Shown here piece by piece: positions 24,004-35,200 of a stretch of 64,000 nt of DNA. Origin of the DNA: Norana najaformis (taxonomy: Eukaryota > Annelida > Clitellata > Crassiclitellata > Hormogastridae). Each line of letters opens with the position of its first letter. Within the stretch, counting starts at the first letter, position 1. The stretch lies in the NCBI GenBank assembly GCA_964023275.1, contig OZ029921.1, forward strand, positions 8,795,306 through 8,859,305, given 5' to 3'. The position numbers and the translations under genes are program-made. The notes below the pieces were generated by a model. That model ran no database searches and had not been told where the DNA came from. It saw only the letters and a program-made list of their open reading frames with translations.

Positions 24004-25714
24004 ACTAAAAATTTAGTTTAAATTGTGTTCCGATAGTGTTATAATTTTCGAGCATAATACTCAGACTGCTTCATTTGTCCGTTGTAGTTAATAAGGTGAT
24101 TTAGTAAAGTCATAGTTGCCGGGGAACATCAGAACACTGAGAAATTTCTCAGCTTTACATTGCCTCTACGAAGCATATTTGCCAATAATTGCAATTCTAA
24201 CGATCGATGGATGGAGGATTATCTGTAGCCAGCTGGAACAGAGCAGTCGGTGAGCGCACCATCTATTTACCACTCGTTATTGTTCCATGCTCTGAACAGA
24301 GTACACTCCCTGTATACTTTGATTTTGTTGGGCCTGTAATTGGGATAGGCCCTCGTTGTCACTTGTCGTCCATTTGAGGTGACTGACTGCTGGCCACTTG
24401 ATGAGGGGCACTGCTCTGTTATTCGGTATTTTGCGGAATCTATTGGTCCAATTTCCATTGTAGGCTATCATCTGTGTCATACTGAATGACGTCTTTCCAT
24501 GTATCCAGTATGTTTTATATTTATGCCTTGTTTACGTGTTTTCATTCAGTCCATAGTTTTCGTAGGCCAGTTTTCATTACGACATTGCCTGATCACTCCT
24601 AAATTTAAAAGCCAATAATTCATTTCCATTAGCCTGATGTTTCAGAGTTTCCACAAGCCCGCTGTCCAGCGGTTCATTATCCGTGATATTTCATGGCTTG
24701 AGCCATAAGCCGAATTTTTATTGGCCTATTTTGTAATAAAGACACTCTGCGTTGCTATGGAACCCAATTCAGAGTCGACAGGAAGTCCAACAGAAATCGT
24801 CCAAGGGTCACTGAGTGCAGGACTAAATCCTGCCTCCACCTCCTTCGCTTCCCTGCCCCTCTGACTCCTCACGGCAACCAATCGATCAATCAACGGATCA
24901 TAAATTGACGCAAACCTTTCACTCATCCGCCTAATAAGCATCTCTCAATCACTCGCGCACTCACACACCCTCGCGCGCGCACACACACACACATACACCC
25001 ATCAACGGACATGAACGTCGTGCACAGCATGGTGAAAGCTCTCTTAAGATCACGAGATATTTTGTTGTCGTTGTTGTTGCTGTATTTGTGTCCGTTGTCG
25101 GGCTTTTGGTTTTTGTGCCTCTTATCGTTTTCGTTGTTACCCTTGTTTTGTGGCTTTTAATTGGGTTTTTGTTGTCGGCGATGATTGTTGTATTTCCTTC
25201 GCCGCTTTACATAGGCTTACCAGTGAGAATAATGCATCAAATCGGGTGGAAATGGAACTCAGAAGAAAAGAGTGGCGGATTGGCATCAAACGACACACCG
25301 ACAGACAGACAGACATGCAGGCAGGTAGGTTGTAAAACAGGCAGAGCCAGGGGTCCCCAGAAGCGTAGTCTCAGGAAGGATGGGGGACAGAGAGACAGAC
25401 AGATAGACAAACAGACAGACACGTTTCGTCTGCAGACAGAGGCACTACAGATGGGTAGGAACAGAAAGGCATCAAGGGAAAGGCAGGGAGATAGAGAGAC
25501 AGACATAGAATGTGACAGACAGTTCTACGGCTTGGTTGTGTTCACAAAATGGCGTCATGTACGCACTCACATACATACACATGCGTATACATACATAATA
25601 TTACATATATACTGTACATGAAAAACTTGGAGAGACAGAAAGAGCCAAGGAGAGGCACTTAGTGGGACACAGAGTGACAGAGATAGAGACAAAAAGATAC
25701 CATTACATACAGTG

Positions 25715-26185
25715 ATTGGCACTCACTTCTGTAAAAGTAATTTAACTTTAACCACTTTCAAAACTACTTTAGAAGTAGTTTAGCTAGTAGTTAGTAACTT
25801 GGTTTAGAAAAGTAGTTAACTACTTTTGTGCCTACTTTTGCTCATGACATAAAAAGGAAACCGAGTTGCAACTGATTAAATTCAAATTAAATTGAATTTA
25901 AGTTGAAATTCTTCAAGTAATGCTTGACTGTTCCACAACCGGAAATACAACCTGACAAGCAGTGTTGCCAACTGTGACTAAAAATAATTTGGATCGGAGA
26001 CACTGGAGACAAGTTGTTAAGTATGCAACTGAAAACAGTCTCGCTGAAAAATTTGTTGGAAAATGCAGCTAAGTAAAATTGAGATTTTGTAGTTTAACTA
26101 CTAGCTTCAACTACTATGCACAAATAGATAACTACTTTCAACTACTTAAAAAGTAGTTTAAAACTAGCTGGTAACATACACCAAG
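25715..26185. mobile_element. Possible hAT-type MITE
   Basis: An AT-rich 470 bp block. AAAAGTAGTT/AACTACTTTT motifs recur in inverted orientation near both ends, and CAGTGATTGGCACTCA lies at the left edge. No ORF is present. The ends and target duplication are not firmly defined. Confidence 0.35.
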
Positions 26186-26480
26186 ACACATACATTGCAA
26201 ATCCTCGATGCCACGAAATCCAGGAACTCTGAACGTCGTGTCATCTATCAACTCTGGATGGAATTCCGTAATCGGTCGGTTGGGCTCTGCGTGTCTGCGG
26301 GAGCCCACCATTGGTGACTGTTCTAGTTATTTGGAGATTGCTTGCCAGCTGATGAACTTCTATTCTTAATCAGAATTAACATCGTGTAGGCCAACGCAAA
26401 CAGCGGCACTAATCCGGTTCTCTTTTTCGGCTTTATATAAATTACCAATTACAATTAAAAAGACAGGGAATGAACGACAG

Positions 26481-26523
26481 AGAGAGAGAGAGGGAGAGAG
26501 ACGGAGAGAGGGAGAGAAAGAAA
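26481..26523. repeat. GA-rich microsatellite beside an alpha2delta splice donor
   Basis: GACAGAGAGAGAGAGGGAGA-type tract. On the minus strand it is a CT-rich run that starts within about 6-10 bases after the GTACGT donor of the exon at 26529-26652. Confidence 0.9.
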
Positions 26524-26528
26524 CGTAC

Positions 26529-26652
26529 ATTCATCGTAGACGTTCGTTGGAACGTGGATGGAACTCATGGTCAGGTTGACCGGAAGTCCGAAGAAATGCT
26601 CGTCTTCCTCGAGGTCAAAGTTCGTCAGATTCTTTGCCTTCGGATATGCCAG
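26529..26652 (-). CDS. cacna2d3-like: alpha2delta exon: LPVN / VPTNVY segment
   Basis: Forty-one codons plus one base: LAYPKAKNLTNFDLEEDEHF, then FGLPVNLTMSSIHVPTNVY and DE. HF-x-x-LPVN and VPTNVY are strongly conserved in alpha2delta-3/4. There are two NLT sequons. The acceptor was set at GTTGTAG because it gives phase 0 to match the upstream exon and places Y-x-x-AK where the family has YFNA. AGs at 26641/26647 (minus strand) are also in phase and would shorten the exon. The donor is GTACGT. Confidence 0.9.
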
Positions 26653-26756
26653 CTACAACCGGAACAATCGATATGTTTACAACATCGCCGCTGAACAATA
26701 TAGTCATGATCATATTCATAATCAATTTCACAATCACTATGATGATCAGAATCATT

Positions 26757-28014
26757 GGTACGGGTGTAGATTTACCCACTGATCCCGATTGGCATGAAAT
26801 TTTACAGGAAGATAGATTTTCAAATGAGTAGTCCAAAGCGCCTATTCCCGACTTCCGCAAACGATCGACTTTCTATGAATTTTTAAAGTTCCAAATAAAC
26901 TAATGGACTGTTTACACAAATTACGGAAATGGCCATGTTTCCAAGGATGTTTGAACTCAAGGTGGTGAACTTTTGTAGCGCACTTCTTTAACATCACGCC
27001 AATGCACATCTAGTTTATGGTCATCCCAGACTATTTGTTTTACTACTACTACTAATAAAAATAAGTATTTATATAGCGCCGTAACACGACCGAGGTCGAA
27101 AAAAGGGCTCTGTGCATTCACCAGTGCCATTCAGCCGTCGAAGGATAGGCTAAAAAGGGAAGTTTTAGCCGTGTTTTAAATGTGTCCAGTGAAGGGGACG
27201 GCTTGACATGCTCGGGAAGACTGTTCCACGCCGCCGGTCCATCAACCGCGAAGGAGGGTTTCCGAATTTTGTTGCGGTTCTGCGGACGTGTAGTTGGTGA
27301 CTCGTAGTCGACCGTAGTTGGTAAACCCGCCGTATATCCGCTGGTCGAGCGCAGAAATCGAGTAGATAGTCCGGAGCACCGCCATTTAAGGCCTTGTATG
27401 TCATCAGACACAGCTTGTCAGTGATCCGCTGCGGGATGCGCAACCAGTGAAGATTGTCCCGCAACAGAGCGGTGACACGGTCGGATGGTATCTTGCCGTA
27501 AATGCAACGTAAATGAGACGAAATTTACTGTCACTTCTATTCATTCAACCAAATGCTTGTGCATGGCAAAGTTCCAACAAATTTTGGCCTAGGCATCATC
27601 ATACCCTTGGAGAAGGAGTCCACCTTAGATAACAGCAAAAGTAATAACAATCTATGAATCACATTTCAAATTTATCTAAGCTCTTTTAAATGTGTGTGCT
27701 AGACCATTATGGCACCTACTTCTGCATCCGACTTGCAGTTTGGATTCAAAAAGGCGCTGGTTTGTTAACAAGCACTTAGAATTGCGCTACAAAAGTTCAC
27801 CACCTTGAGTTCAAACATCCTTGGAAACATGGCCACTTCCGTAATTGTGTGTAAACACCAGCCGTTTTCCATTAGTTTATTTGGAACTTTAAAAATTCAT
27901 AGAAAATCGTTTGCGCAAGTCGGGAATAGGCGCTTTGGACTAATTATTTAGAGATCTATCTTCGGATAAGATTTCATGCCAATTGGGATTAGTGGGTAAG
28001 TCTACACCTGTACC
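26757..28014. mobile_element. Fold-back element with about 230-bp inverted arms
   Basis: Arms 26757-26988 and 27781-28014 are inverted copies. They share GGTAC-x-GGTGTAGA, CCAATTGGCATGAAAT-like ends, CCAAAGCGCCTATTCCCGACTT, and AACTCAAGGTGGTGAACTT near the inner end. The loop contains a CR1/L2 fragment. It lies wholly in the intron between the two exons at 26.6 and 28.1 kb. No transposase remains, so it is a non-autonomous DNA element or a local inverted duplication. Confidence 0.8.
27046..27500 (-). mobile_element. CR1/L2-type LINE C-terminal fragment
   Basis: The minus strand encodes LHWLRIPQRITDKLCLMTYK-A-LNG, then (after a frame change) PSFAVDGPAAWNSLPEHVK and SLDTFKTRLKLPFL, the usual end of CR1/L2 ORF2. 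Its 3' UTR ends near the GGCGCTATATAA motif at about 27070. It lies in the loop of the fold-back element. Confidence 0.87.
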
Positions 28015-28087
28015 TCATCATATTCATATTCACAGGCTTTGCATCATAATCATACTCATCAATCATTGATGCAAAATGTGACATCAC

Positions 28088-28147
28088 CTGTAGTTTCTCA
28101 CTCATGACGTGGCTGGCGTAAGACTTTTCCGCAACGTCAACCAATCG
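28088..28147 (-). CDS. cacna2d3-like: alpha2delta exon: RLVDVAEK helix
   Basis: Exactly 20 codons, phase 0 at both ends: RLVDVAEKSYASHVMSEKLQ. The vertebrate alpha2delta-3 exon is also 20 residues here (RLVEAAEE...DLQ). The acceptor is CTTTTCAG. The donor CAG|GTGATG was preferred because it keeps phase with the next exon. The frame stays open further and a GAG|GTACAG donor at 28014 is possible, but that would be out of phase. Confidence 0.85.
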
Positions 28148-29124
28148 CTGAAAAGAAAAATAGGTCATCTCAACCAATGACGTCATTTGCCCTTTCTCCA
28201 TTTATCAAAATCTATGTAGAATTATGCATAATAGCGGACTCCAAAGAGCAATTTAGCCAAGGTCGCCCGCTACTCAGATGCCAAGATAGATAGATCACCC
28301 CTGCCCGAATACTATATTCGGGATAATTTAGCGTTGAGGGCTTTGAGATCGAATGAAGGATCGTATGAAGCAGCGCTAGGGATGGGGAGGTTGATTTAAG
28401 TGCATTAAAAAACTGCTGTGCATTAAAAGAACTTCAGTGCATCAAAACTACTTTATATAGCGCACGCATCTGCAATCAAATGGCTAAGCGAAGCAAATAA
28501 GGAACACGACAGCCACTAGCCAGAAGCACAGATATATGAAGATCGTAATACGGCCTGAGAACATTATCTGCCAGGGGCAACATAGATACACAAAGAACAA
28601 TGCAGAAAGCTTAGATATATGAACAATGAAACATGATCACAGAGAATTCTTAGGCATAGAATAGCGCGAGAGCACCGTGATGCAAAGCAGAAGCAAGAGG
28701 AGGCAGAAGAGAAGGAGGAAAAGGAGCAGGAGAAAGTGGGAAAGAAGAATGAATGATTAGAATAAAGAGGACGTGGAAAGGAGGAGAATGAGAAGGGCAC
28801 GAGGAGGAGGAGGACGAGGAAGAGGATGGAAATGAAGAGTGTGTCGTTTATCTATGTTGACACTGTTCGGTGCTTACTCTTCCGTGTTGTTTCGTTCCGA
28901 GATATTTACATCTATAGCCTGTGCTGGTCTGTTTGCCTTCATGGCACGAGGAACAGATAGAGGAACAGATAGAGGTACAGATAGAGGAAGAGTAGGAAGT
29001 GGAGGAGGAAGAAGAAGAAGAGGACAATCAGAATGAGGAATGGCACGAGAGGCAGAGCAAAGCGCCGTGGAAACATATTAATAGCATATTTTGCATTTTT
29101 TCCATTCATTCTGGCCGTCACGTC

Positions 29125-29245
29125 TTCGTCGTCTCAGCGTCCGTCTGTCCGTCCGTCCGTCCGTTCGTCCGTCCGTCCGTCCGTCCGTCCGTTCGTTCGT
29201 CCGTCCGTCCGTCCGTCCGTCCGTCCGTCCGTCCGTTCATCTTCG
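29125..29245. repeat. (CCGT)n microsatellite
   Basis: CCGT units with occasional CGTT. Confidence 0.94.
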
Positions 29246-29344
29246 TTCCGTTGGTTGTCAGCAGATTCGTCGTCTGCTGAGAGCGACGGTCATCTTCTGA
29301 ATTCTGGTTCCCACATTGGACTCTACCCCATTTGCTCACATTTG

Positions 29345-29742
29345 CATTGCCTCTCTCTCTCTTCTCTCTTTCTCTCTCTCTCTTCTCTCTCTCTCTCTCT
29401 CTCTTTTCTCTCTCTTTCTCTCTCTCTCTCTCTTTCTTTCTCTCTCTCTCAGTCTTCCTCTATCTTTGGCCTTCTCTGTCTCTCGTCCTCTGTCTGTATT
29501 TCTGATTCTCTCTTCTTCTGCCTATCTGTCTGTCTGTTTTCTGTGTCTTTGACTGTGTGTGTCTCTCTGTGTCTCTGTTCTGATTCTACATGTTTCTGTA
29601 CCTTTTTCTGCATCCGAGTCCGTCTGCATCTGCCTGTGTTTCTGTCTCTGTGTTTCTGTGTCTGTGTTTCTGTCTCTGTGTTTCTGTCTCTGTGTCTGTG
29701 TCTCTGTTGTTGTCTCCTTCTATTCTGACTCTAACGCGTGCA

Positions 29743-29829
<87 letters not shown>

Positions 29830-29830
29830 T
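29345..29830. repeat. CT-rich tract with pure (CT)n blocks
   Basis: CT blocks at about 29350-29460 and 29743-29826, with a CTGTGT-rich stretch between. Confidence 0.92.
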
Positions 29831-31436
29831 CTGATTCTGATTCTGCGTCTGTTGTCTGTCTGTTCTCTCTGACCAAACACTGACACTATACTGGACGATG
29901 GGCGATATATTCGATCGTTGGGCGAAGGTCGTAATTCGGACCAATCTCCCATCGGCCCGCAGTCGGACGAGCCCTCAATTATTCTATGACAACGCATCTA
30001 TATTCATGCACATACACACATAAATCTATATACAGTTACATGTGATATTATACCTACAAATTTAATACACGAGAGCAAAAGTATGCATGTATTGGGAGTT
30101 AGAAAAAGCCATTACGAAGTCGGCAGTATTCACAGACATTTGCTTCAGCTGCGGAATCATCTGCAGTAAACAGTCGTCGTTAAGTTTGAAAATAGTTCTG
30201 CATCGTCCCTTCAATCGTCATTCCCCTACTCAATAACTCATCTCCGCCCACCAGGTCCCCTCTTAACCTACTCAACGCCCCTCTGCACATACTCATCGGG
30301 CTACTCCATTCACCCATCGTCCTTTCCAATCATCCAGAAGTCCTCACCGCCCACCCATGGACTCTTCAGTCACCCATGCAGCCTCTCTGCTCACATATCG
30401 GTTTTTTTACGAATTAGAGACAGTATATAAATTATATTTATTTAGACAATATTAAGTGATAACCATTTATTATAGCAGCCAGACCAATAGACTTAAACAA
30501 CCAGTGATAATTGAAACATTACTGCCCAGTTAGATATGTGACTGTGCATAAGAAAAACCGCAGGAAGTCGGCAAAAATTTAAACTGAGTTTGATAAAGTA
30601 CTGGAGTGGTCTAAAATTGCTGAATAATTAGGTGAAAATCGCATATTTATATCATAAATAGTAAAAAAAATTACAGTTTTTAAAGATGGAAGTGTCTACG
30701 CGGCTACTGATGAGAAATCGCGAGTTAAAATACCTTAACTACTACCCGAGTTGCCGTGCCTTGGGGTCGTCAGTATTTATGAGGATAGTAAATTGAAGCG
30801 TATTTCATACGCCTCTCGGCTGCTGTCATCAATGAAATCTCCATAAAAACTGGTTAAGAAATAGACATAGTTAAAGTCATTTCTGATTAAGAAAAACTGA
30901 TTAAACTGGTCCAGAAATATACATTTACGTGATTTGATCTTCTCATAATTATCGATAAACAACGACTTCAAATAAGAGCACCAGGGCACATGTTAAATTA
31001 AGTTTTGTTCACAGCATCATAAAAAAATGAAAATAAAAATATTCAGACAGCAAAACTATATATATATATATCGTATTAAAGTTCGATAGCTAACACAGTA
31101 AAGAATATAAAATATCGAGGAACTTATTTTGATCCATTTTATGCCTACTTGCCTTCTGAGCGTGTTTCTGCAACTTTACTGCGCCGACTTTGTGAGGGGT
31201 TTCACATGCACGGTCAGAAATAATGAACTAAGTTCTACGTACTGCTGTCAGACAGAGAGAAGCAGATATTCAGGTATGATTCCCAGGTGTAGAGACCTAA
31301 TTTAAATTTAATTTAATCATTCAAAATTATGTGGTTTATCATGTCGAAGGGTTTGAAGAATCTTAACCAAACATGCACAGACGTAAGTTCTTGCATGATG
31401 TATGCATGTTTGTGTGCATGTATGTATGTATGTATC

Positions 31437-31640
31437 ACTAAATTTGTAAAGCGCCTTTTAAGTAACTCACAAAGGCGCTGCAGCACGGCTACCTAACAGC
31501 ATCTAAACAGGAACGTCTTGAGACGGGCAGAAAATGTTTCTTGAACTGTGTGTTCCTTTTAGGTCAGCCCATTGGCACCACTGTCTGTGACAGACTATGA
31601 TTGTATTGGTTAATTATTTTGATTGTCAATAAATCTCTCC
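31437..31640 (-). mobile_element. Possible LINE 3' end
   Basis: CTAAATTTGTAAAGCGCCTTT near the left edge resembles the reverse complement of the AAGGCGC-TTTATAAAT end of CR1/L2 tails. No coding sequence remains. Confidence 0.4.
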
Positions 31641-32205
31641 CTCTCTCAAAAAAAGAACTGTTGAACAAGGACGCAGTGTGATTCACAAAGCTATGAGATA
31701 AGCAGTAGTTGAATTGGCTTCAATCCTAACTACATAAGCACATCTTCAGTGCCAAAAACCAAACTGTAGGAGATACGGCTTAATCACGGGCGCCCAATCA
31801 ACGCAGGTTGGATGAGGTTACGAGTTAAAATTTTTTGCAGGCGTGCATTGATTCAACAACAGAAAAATACAAGCATAATACAATAATAACATAAAATGTT
31901 TTTGCTGGTGCTGTCAAAAGGATAACCCAGAAGGGGTCAACCAACCCCAAAAGGGTCATCCAACCCCAGAAGGGGTCAACCAACCCACTAGGTGCAGGAT
32001 TGTCCCCTTCCATCAGATACATTTCAGGTGGCCAAACGATTAGACATACATACATACATATCTAAGTACATGTTCGCGGACATGCGCAGTAACCTTACTG
32101 AACTTAAACATATTTAAATATATTTAAATATACAATATATTTATTGTATATTTAAACATATTTTAGACAATGCACAGTAGAGTTTTGTTACCCTCAACAA
32201 CTCTG

Positions 32206-32207
32206 TT

Positions 32208-32283
<76 letters not shown>
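32206..32283. repeat. (TG)n-(AG)n microsatellite
   Basis: About 26 bp TG followed by about 50 bp AG. It lies at the tail end of a minus-strand SINE. Confidence 0.95.
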
Positions 32284-32284
<1 letters not shown>

Positions 32285-32552
32285 AGTCCCTTAAGCTCGT
32301 CTGATAGCCAGCCATAGGTATGAAGTGTTAGCAACTTCATGTTTCTTACCCTGGGATATGAGGACCGTTGGCCATCCTTCTCCCTCACCGCCTGGTCTTC
32401 CCACTGACCGTGTACTCATTATAGCAGAGTTGGCCAGGGGACGCAAATGGAGCCGAAATCTCGAAACACATTTCTGCCCTGGCGGGGATTTGAACTCTCG
32501 ACCTCTCGGTTGATAGCCGTGCACATTAACCAATAGACCATTGTGCATGATA
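32284..32552 (-). mobile_element. tRNA-headed SINE, family 1, copy 2
   Basis: The reverse complement starts with an A box (TGGTCTATTGGTTAATGTG) and a B box (GAGAGTTCAAATCCC), and ends with ATGAAGTTGCTAACACTTCAT. It matches 11396-11653 throughout. The tail ends in an AG/TG microsatellite. Confidence 0.82.
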
Positions 32553-32726
32553 GTCCAAACTGTATTAAATAATAAATACAATTTGACTTGCTGAAGCTTC
32601 AACCCAATAAAACTGTTTAAAATCAATATGGAATTTAATTTCGTTTTAGCTAAGCACCTATATAGCCTTGGCAACCGTCACACTTCACTGCATATACTCT
32701 GACAATAGTTCACGTTAGATCAAAAG

Positions 32727-32763
32727 ACATCACGAGAATTAATCATTCAGGCAGCTTATATAA
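32727..32763 (+). repeat. 37-bp direct repeat, copy 1 (left of the 562-codon gene)
   Basis: Contains CATCACGAGAATTAATCATT and CAGGCAGCT. It matches 35201-35237 with about two differences and immediately precedes CACTGGCCAACAG, the start of the conserved 5' region of the element. Confidence 0.85.
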
Positions 32764-33203
32764 CACTGGCCAACAGAAAAAATTTTGTTTCTTGTTGCCT
32801 TCGGTTTTAGACCTGTTCTTGGGGTAATTTTGGGCGCTGATTCAGAAAATGTCATTGGATTGAGTGCATCAGGTCTAGTTTCTGAGATATCGTCGATTTT
32901 GTAAAGAAAACCCAGTCCACTCTTTAAACGATGTCTTTGGCAAAACTAAAATGTCATAATAAGCTTTATTTATGGCTAATTATAATTCTTGCTGATTCAT
33001 ATAATGCCTACATCCTTATAATGTAAAATCAGCATATCTTGCCGCGTGCTGAGATATTGCTGATTCAACGAAATAACTATTCCGTAGCCTACAGCTTACT
33101 CAGCACTAAATTCATGGCCTCATTTAGAATTTATTTGTGCTTATACAGCGTTTCATGGTTTCGAACTATGTAAATAGATTATGCTGAAGCCAGCATTTAT
33201 AGC

Positions 33204-33213
33204 CTATATAAAC
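33204..33213 (+). promoter_or_regulatory. Candidate TATA box of the 562-codon gene
   Basis: CTATATAAAC lies about 155 bp upstream of the ATG. The TTTTTTAG at 33320-33327 and the CAG just before the ATG would allow a short 5' UTR intron. This is an inference from motif only. Confidence 0.4.
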
Positions 33214-33368
33214 CGCCTCCTGAAAGCTAGAGCAGCCGCAGTCGTCTTAGGGCATATTAAGAGTTGGTCGCAAGAACAATCTGTGAATGTGAGCATTAAA
33301 TAACTACATGTTCTTACTATTTTTTAGGTTAGTCATTTAATTCCTCAGATGCGAACATCCTTAAGGTT

Positions 33369-35057
33369 ATGGCTACTTCCAGACGGAGCTGCATTAACCA
33401 TCCAGACATATTCTGCTACATTTGTGGGGAATACACACTAAAAGCAAACAGGAAACCGATTTCTGAGTTTGTAAAAAGAGCATATGTAGGTTATTTTGGT
33501 GTCAAACTTAGAGATCAAGATAAGCAATGGGCTCCTCATACAGTATGCAAAACTTGTATTGAACAATTGCGCCACTGGACAATTGGAAAGAGAAGCTGCC
33601 TGAAATTTGGTGTACCGATGGTTTGGAGGGAACAGATAAACCACTTCGACGACTGTTACTTTTGTATGGTTAATATCATAGGCATCAATCGAAATAATCG
33701 TCACAAGTTGTCTTACCCTGATATACCTTCAGCCAGGAGACCTGTTTCGCATTCGGATATTGTACCAGTTCCACCTTTTCGCGAACTACCTCAGCTCTCA
33801 GACGATGAGACTTGCATGTCCAATATCGGACAAGATGACGAAAGTGAAGAAAGTGGGGGCAGTGACAGTGATTTCCAATCAACTTCACACAGTGAACGTT
33901 TTGTCCAAAAAGAGTTGAGTGATCTGATCAGGGACTTAAATCTTTCCAAAGAGTCCTCTGAATTGCTTGCGTCCAGACTAAAGGAAAAGAATGCACTTCA
34001 GCCTGGAACGAAAATTACAATTTATAGAAACAGAGAAAAGGATTTGCTGCCATTCTTTACCGAAGACAACAACCTAGTATTCTGTAATGACATCAGCAAC
34101 TTACTGAAGAAAATTAGTCTGTCGGATTACAGCCCAGATGAGTGGCGTCTTTTTATCGACAGTTCAAAACGTAGTCTGAAATGTGTGCTTTTAAATAACG
34201 GCAACAAATTTGGTTCTATTCCAATCGGTCACTCCACCAGGATGAAAGAAGAGTACAATGCCATCTCTTTAGTACTGGAAAAGATAAAATACAAAGAACA
34301 TCAATGGGTAATTTGTGTAGACTTGAAGATGGTAAATTTCCTCCTTGGTCAACAAAGTGGCTACACAAAGTATCCCTGCTTTTTGTGTCTTTGGGACAGT
34401 AGAGCCAAGCATGAACATTGGACAAGAAAAGATTGGCCTTCGAGGAAAGACATGGTGGTTGGAGCTCAAAATGTAATCAAGGAATCTTTGGTGGCACGAG
34501 ATAGGATCATACTGCCGCCACTACATATAAAGCTAGGCCTGATGAAACAATTTAAAGAAGGTTCATGCTTCGAATACATAGTGCACAAGTTACCAGGAAT
34601 TACAATGGAAAAATTGAAGGCTGGAATCTTCGATGGTCCACAGATCAGGCAACTTATGAATGACCCACTTTTCATACCATCAATGAATGAAATCGAATCT
34701 TGTGCCTGGTCTTCCTTTGTTCTTGTAACTAAACATTTTCTTGGCAACAAGAAGGCAGACAATTATGCACAACTAGTAGAGGATATGCTTCTTCATTTCA
34801 ACAAGCTTGGCTGCAACATGAGCATTAAAGTCCATTATCTCCACAGTCACTTAGATCGCTTTCCAGAGAATCTTGGTGACTTCAGCAAAGAGCAAGGTGA
34901 AAGATTTCACCAAGACATCAAAACAATGGAAAATCGATATCAAGGAAGATGGGATGCACACATGATGGCAGACTATTGCTGGAATATTATGCGCAATTGT
35001 TCCGGCAGATGCCACACTCGGAAATCGTACAAAAGGAGCTTCTTCGGTGTCGAATGA
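33369..35057 (+). CDS. Intact 562-residue mobile-element-like protein: ZAD-like zinc domain plus RNase H/DDE-like core
   Basis: A single uninterrupted exon. Residues 8-99 are Cys-rich: C16-x2-C19 and C60-x2-C63 are spaced as in a ZAD-type zinc domain, with a further C96-x2-C99. Residues 150-172 are acidic and Ser-rich. The rest looks like an RNase H-fold transposase. Candidate acids are D264 (FIDSS), D318 (VDLK) and E508/E511 (EQGERFH). C337-x2-C340, PPLH386 and H489-x4-H494 could bind zinc. The D-to-CxxC distances of 19 and 22 residues and the H-x4-H pair ahead of the Glu match RAG1/Transib as I recall it, but D1-D2 is much shorter (54 residues). I recall similar unnamed proteins in cnidarian and arthropod genomes. 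It lies antisense in an alpha2delta intron. The start MATSRR is the first ATG. It could be an active transposase or a domesticated gene; the assignment to a superfamily is not secure. Confidence 0.85.
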   Translation: MATSRRSCINHPDIFCYICGEYTLKANRKPISEFVKRAYVGYFGVKLRDQDKQWAPHTVCKTCIEQLRHWTIGKRSCLKFGVPMVWREQINHFDDCYFCMVNIIGINRNNRHKLSYPDIPSARRPVSHSDIVPVPPFRELPQLSDDETCMSNIGQDDESEESGGSDSDFQSTSHSERFVQKELSDLIRDLNLSKESSELLASRLKEKNALQPGTKITIYRNREKDLLPFFTEDNNLVFCNDISNLLKKISLSDYSPDEWRLFIDSSKRSLKCVLLNNGNKFGSIPIGHSTRMKEEYNAISLVLEKIKYKEHQWVICVDLKMVNFLLGQQSGYTKYPCFLCLWDSRAKHEHWTRKDWPSRKDMVVGAQNVIKESLVARDRIILPPLHIKLGLMKQFKEGSCFEYIVHKLPGITMEKLKAGIFDGPQIRQLMNDPLFIPSMNEIESCAWSSFVLVTKHFLGNKKADNYAQLVEDMLLHFNKLGCNMSIKVHYLHSHLDRFPENLGDFSKEQGERFHQDIKTMENRYQGRWDAHMMADYCWNIMRNCSGRCHTRKSYKRSFFGVE

Positions 35058-35169
35058 CTTGAAATTTTTATAACAAACTTGTTCTGTTTGGTATCATATA
35101 AGTACAGTTTCAGGTACTACCATTTTCTTTTAAGTATTTGTATTATTATGTTTATTTAGTGTATCACAT

Positions 35170-35175
35170 AATAAA
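35170..35175 (+). terminator. Candidate polyadenylation signal AATAAA
   Basis: AATAAA lies about 112 bp after the stop codon of the 562-codon gene, just before the second flanking direct repeat. Confidence 0.45.
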
Positions 35176-35200
35176 TTGAGCACTACATAATTATAGCTAT

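Larger units (their letters stand above)
13402..26528 (-). other. alpha2delta intron, 13.1 kb
   Basis: The stretch between the VPTNVY exon and the WSEALD exon. It is filled with minisatellites, microsatellites and LINE fragments listed separately. No other protein-coding gene is supported. The intervals 18.4-19.1, 20.3-21.5 and 24.0-25.7 kb hold nothing I can name. Confidence 0.75.

Noticed and set aside
28015..28087. Extension of the alpha2delta exon to a donor at 28014
   Set aside because: It would leave phase 2 and clash with the phase-0 start of the next exon; the 20-codon form matches the vertebrate exon length.
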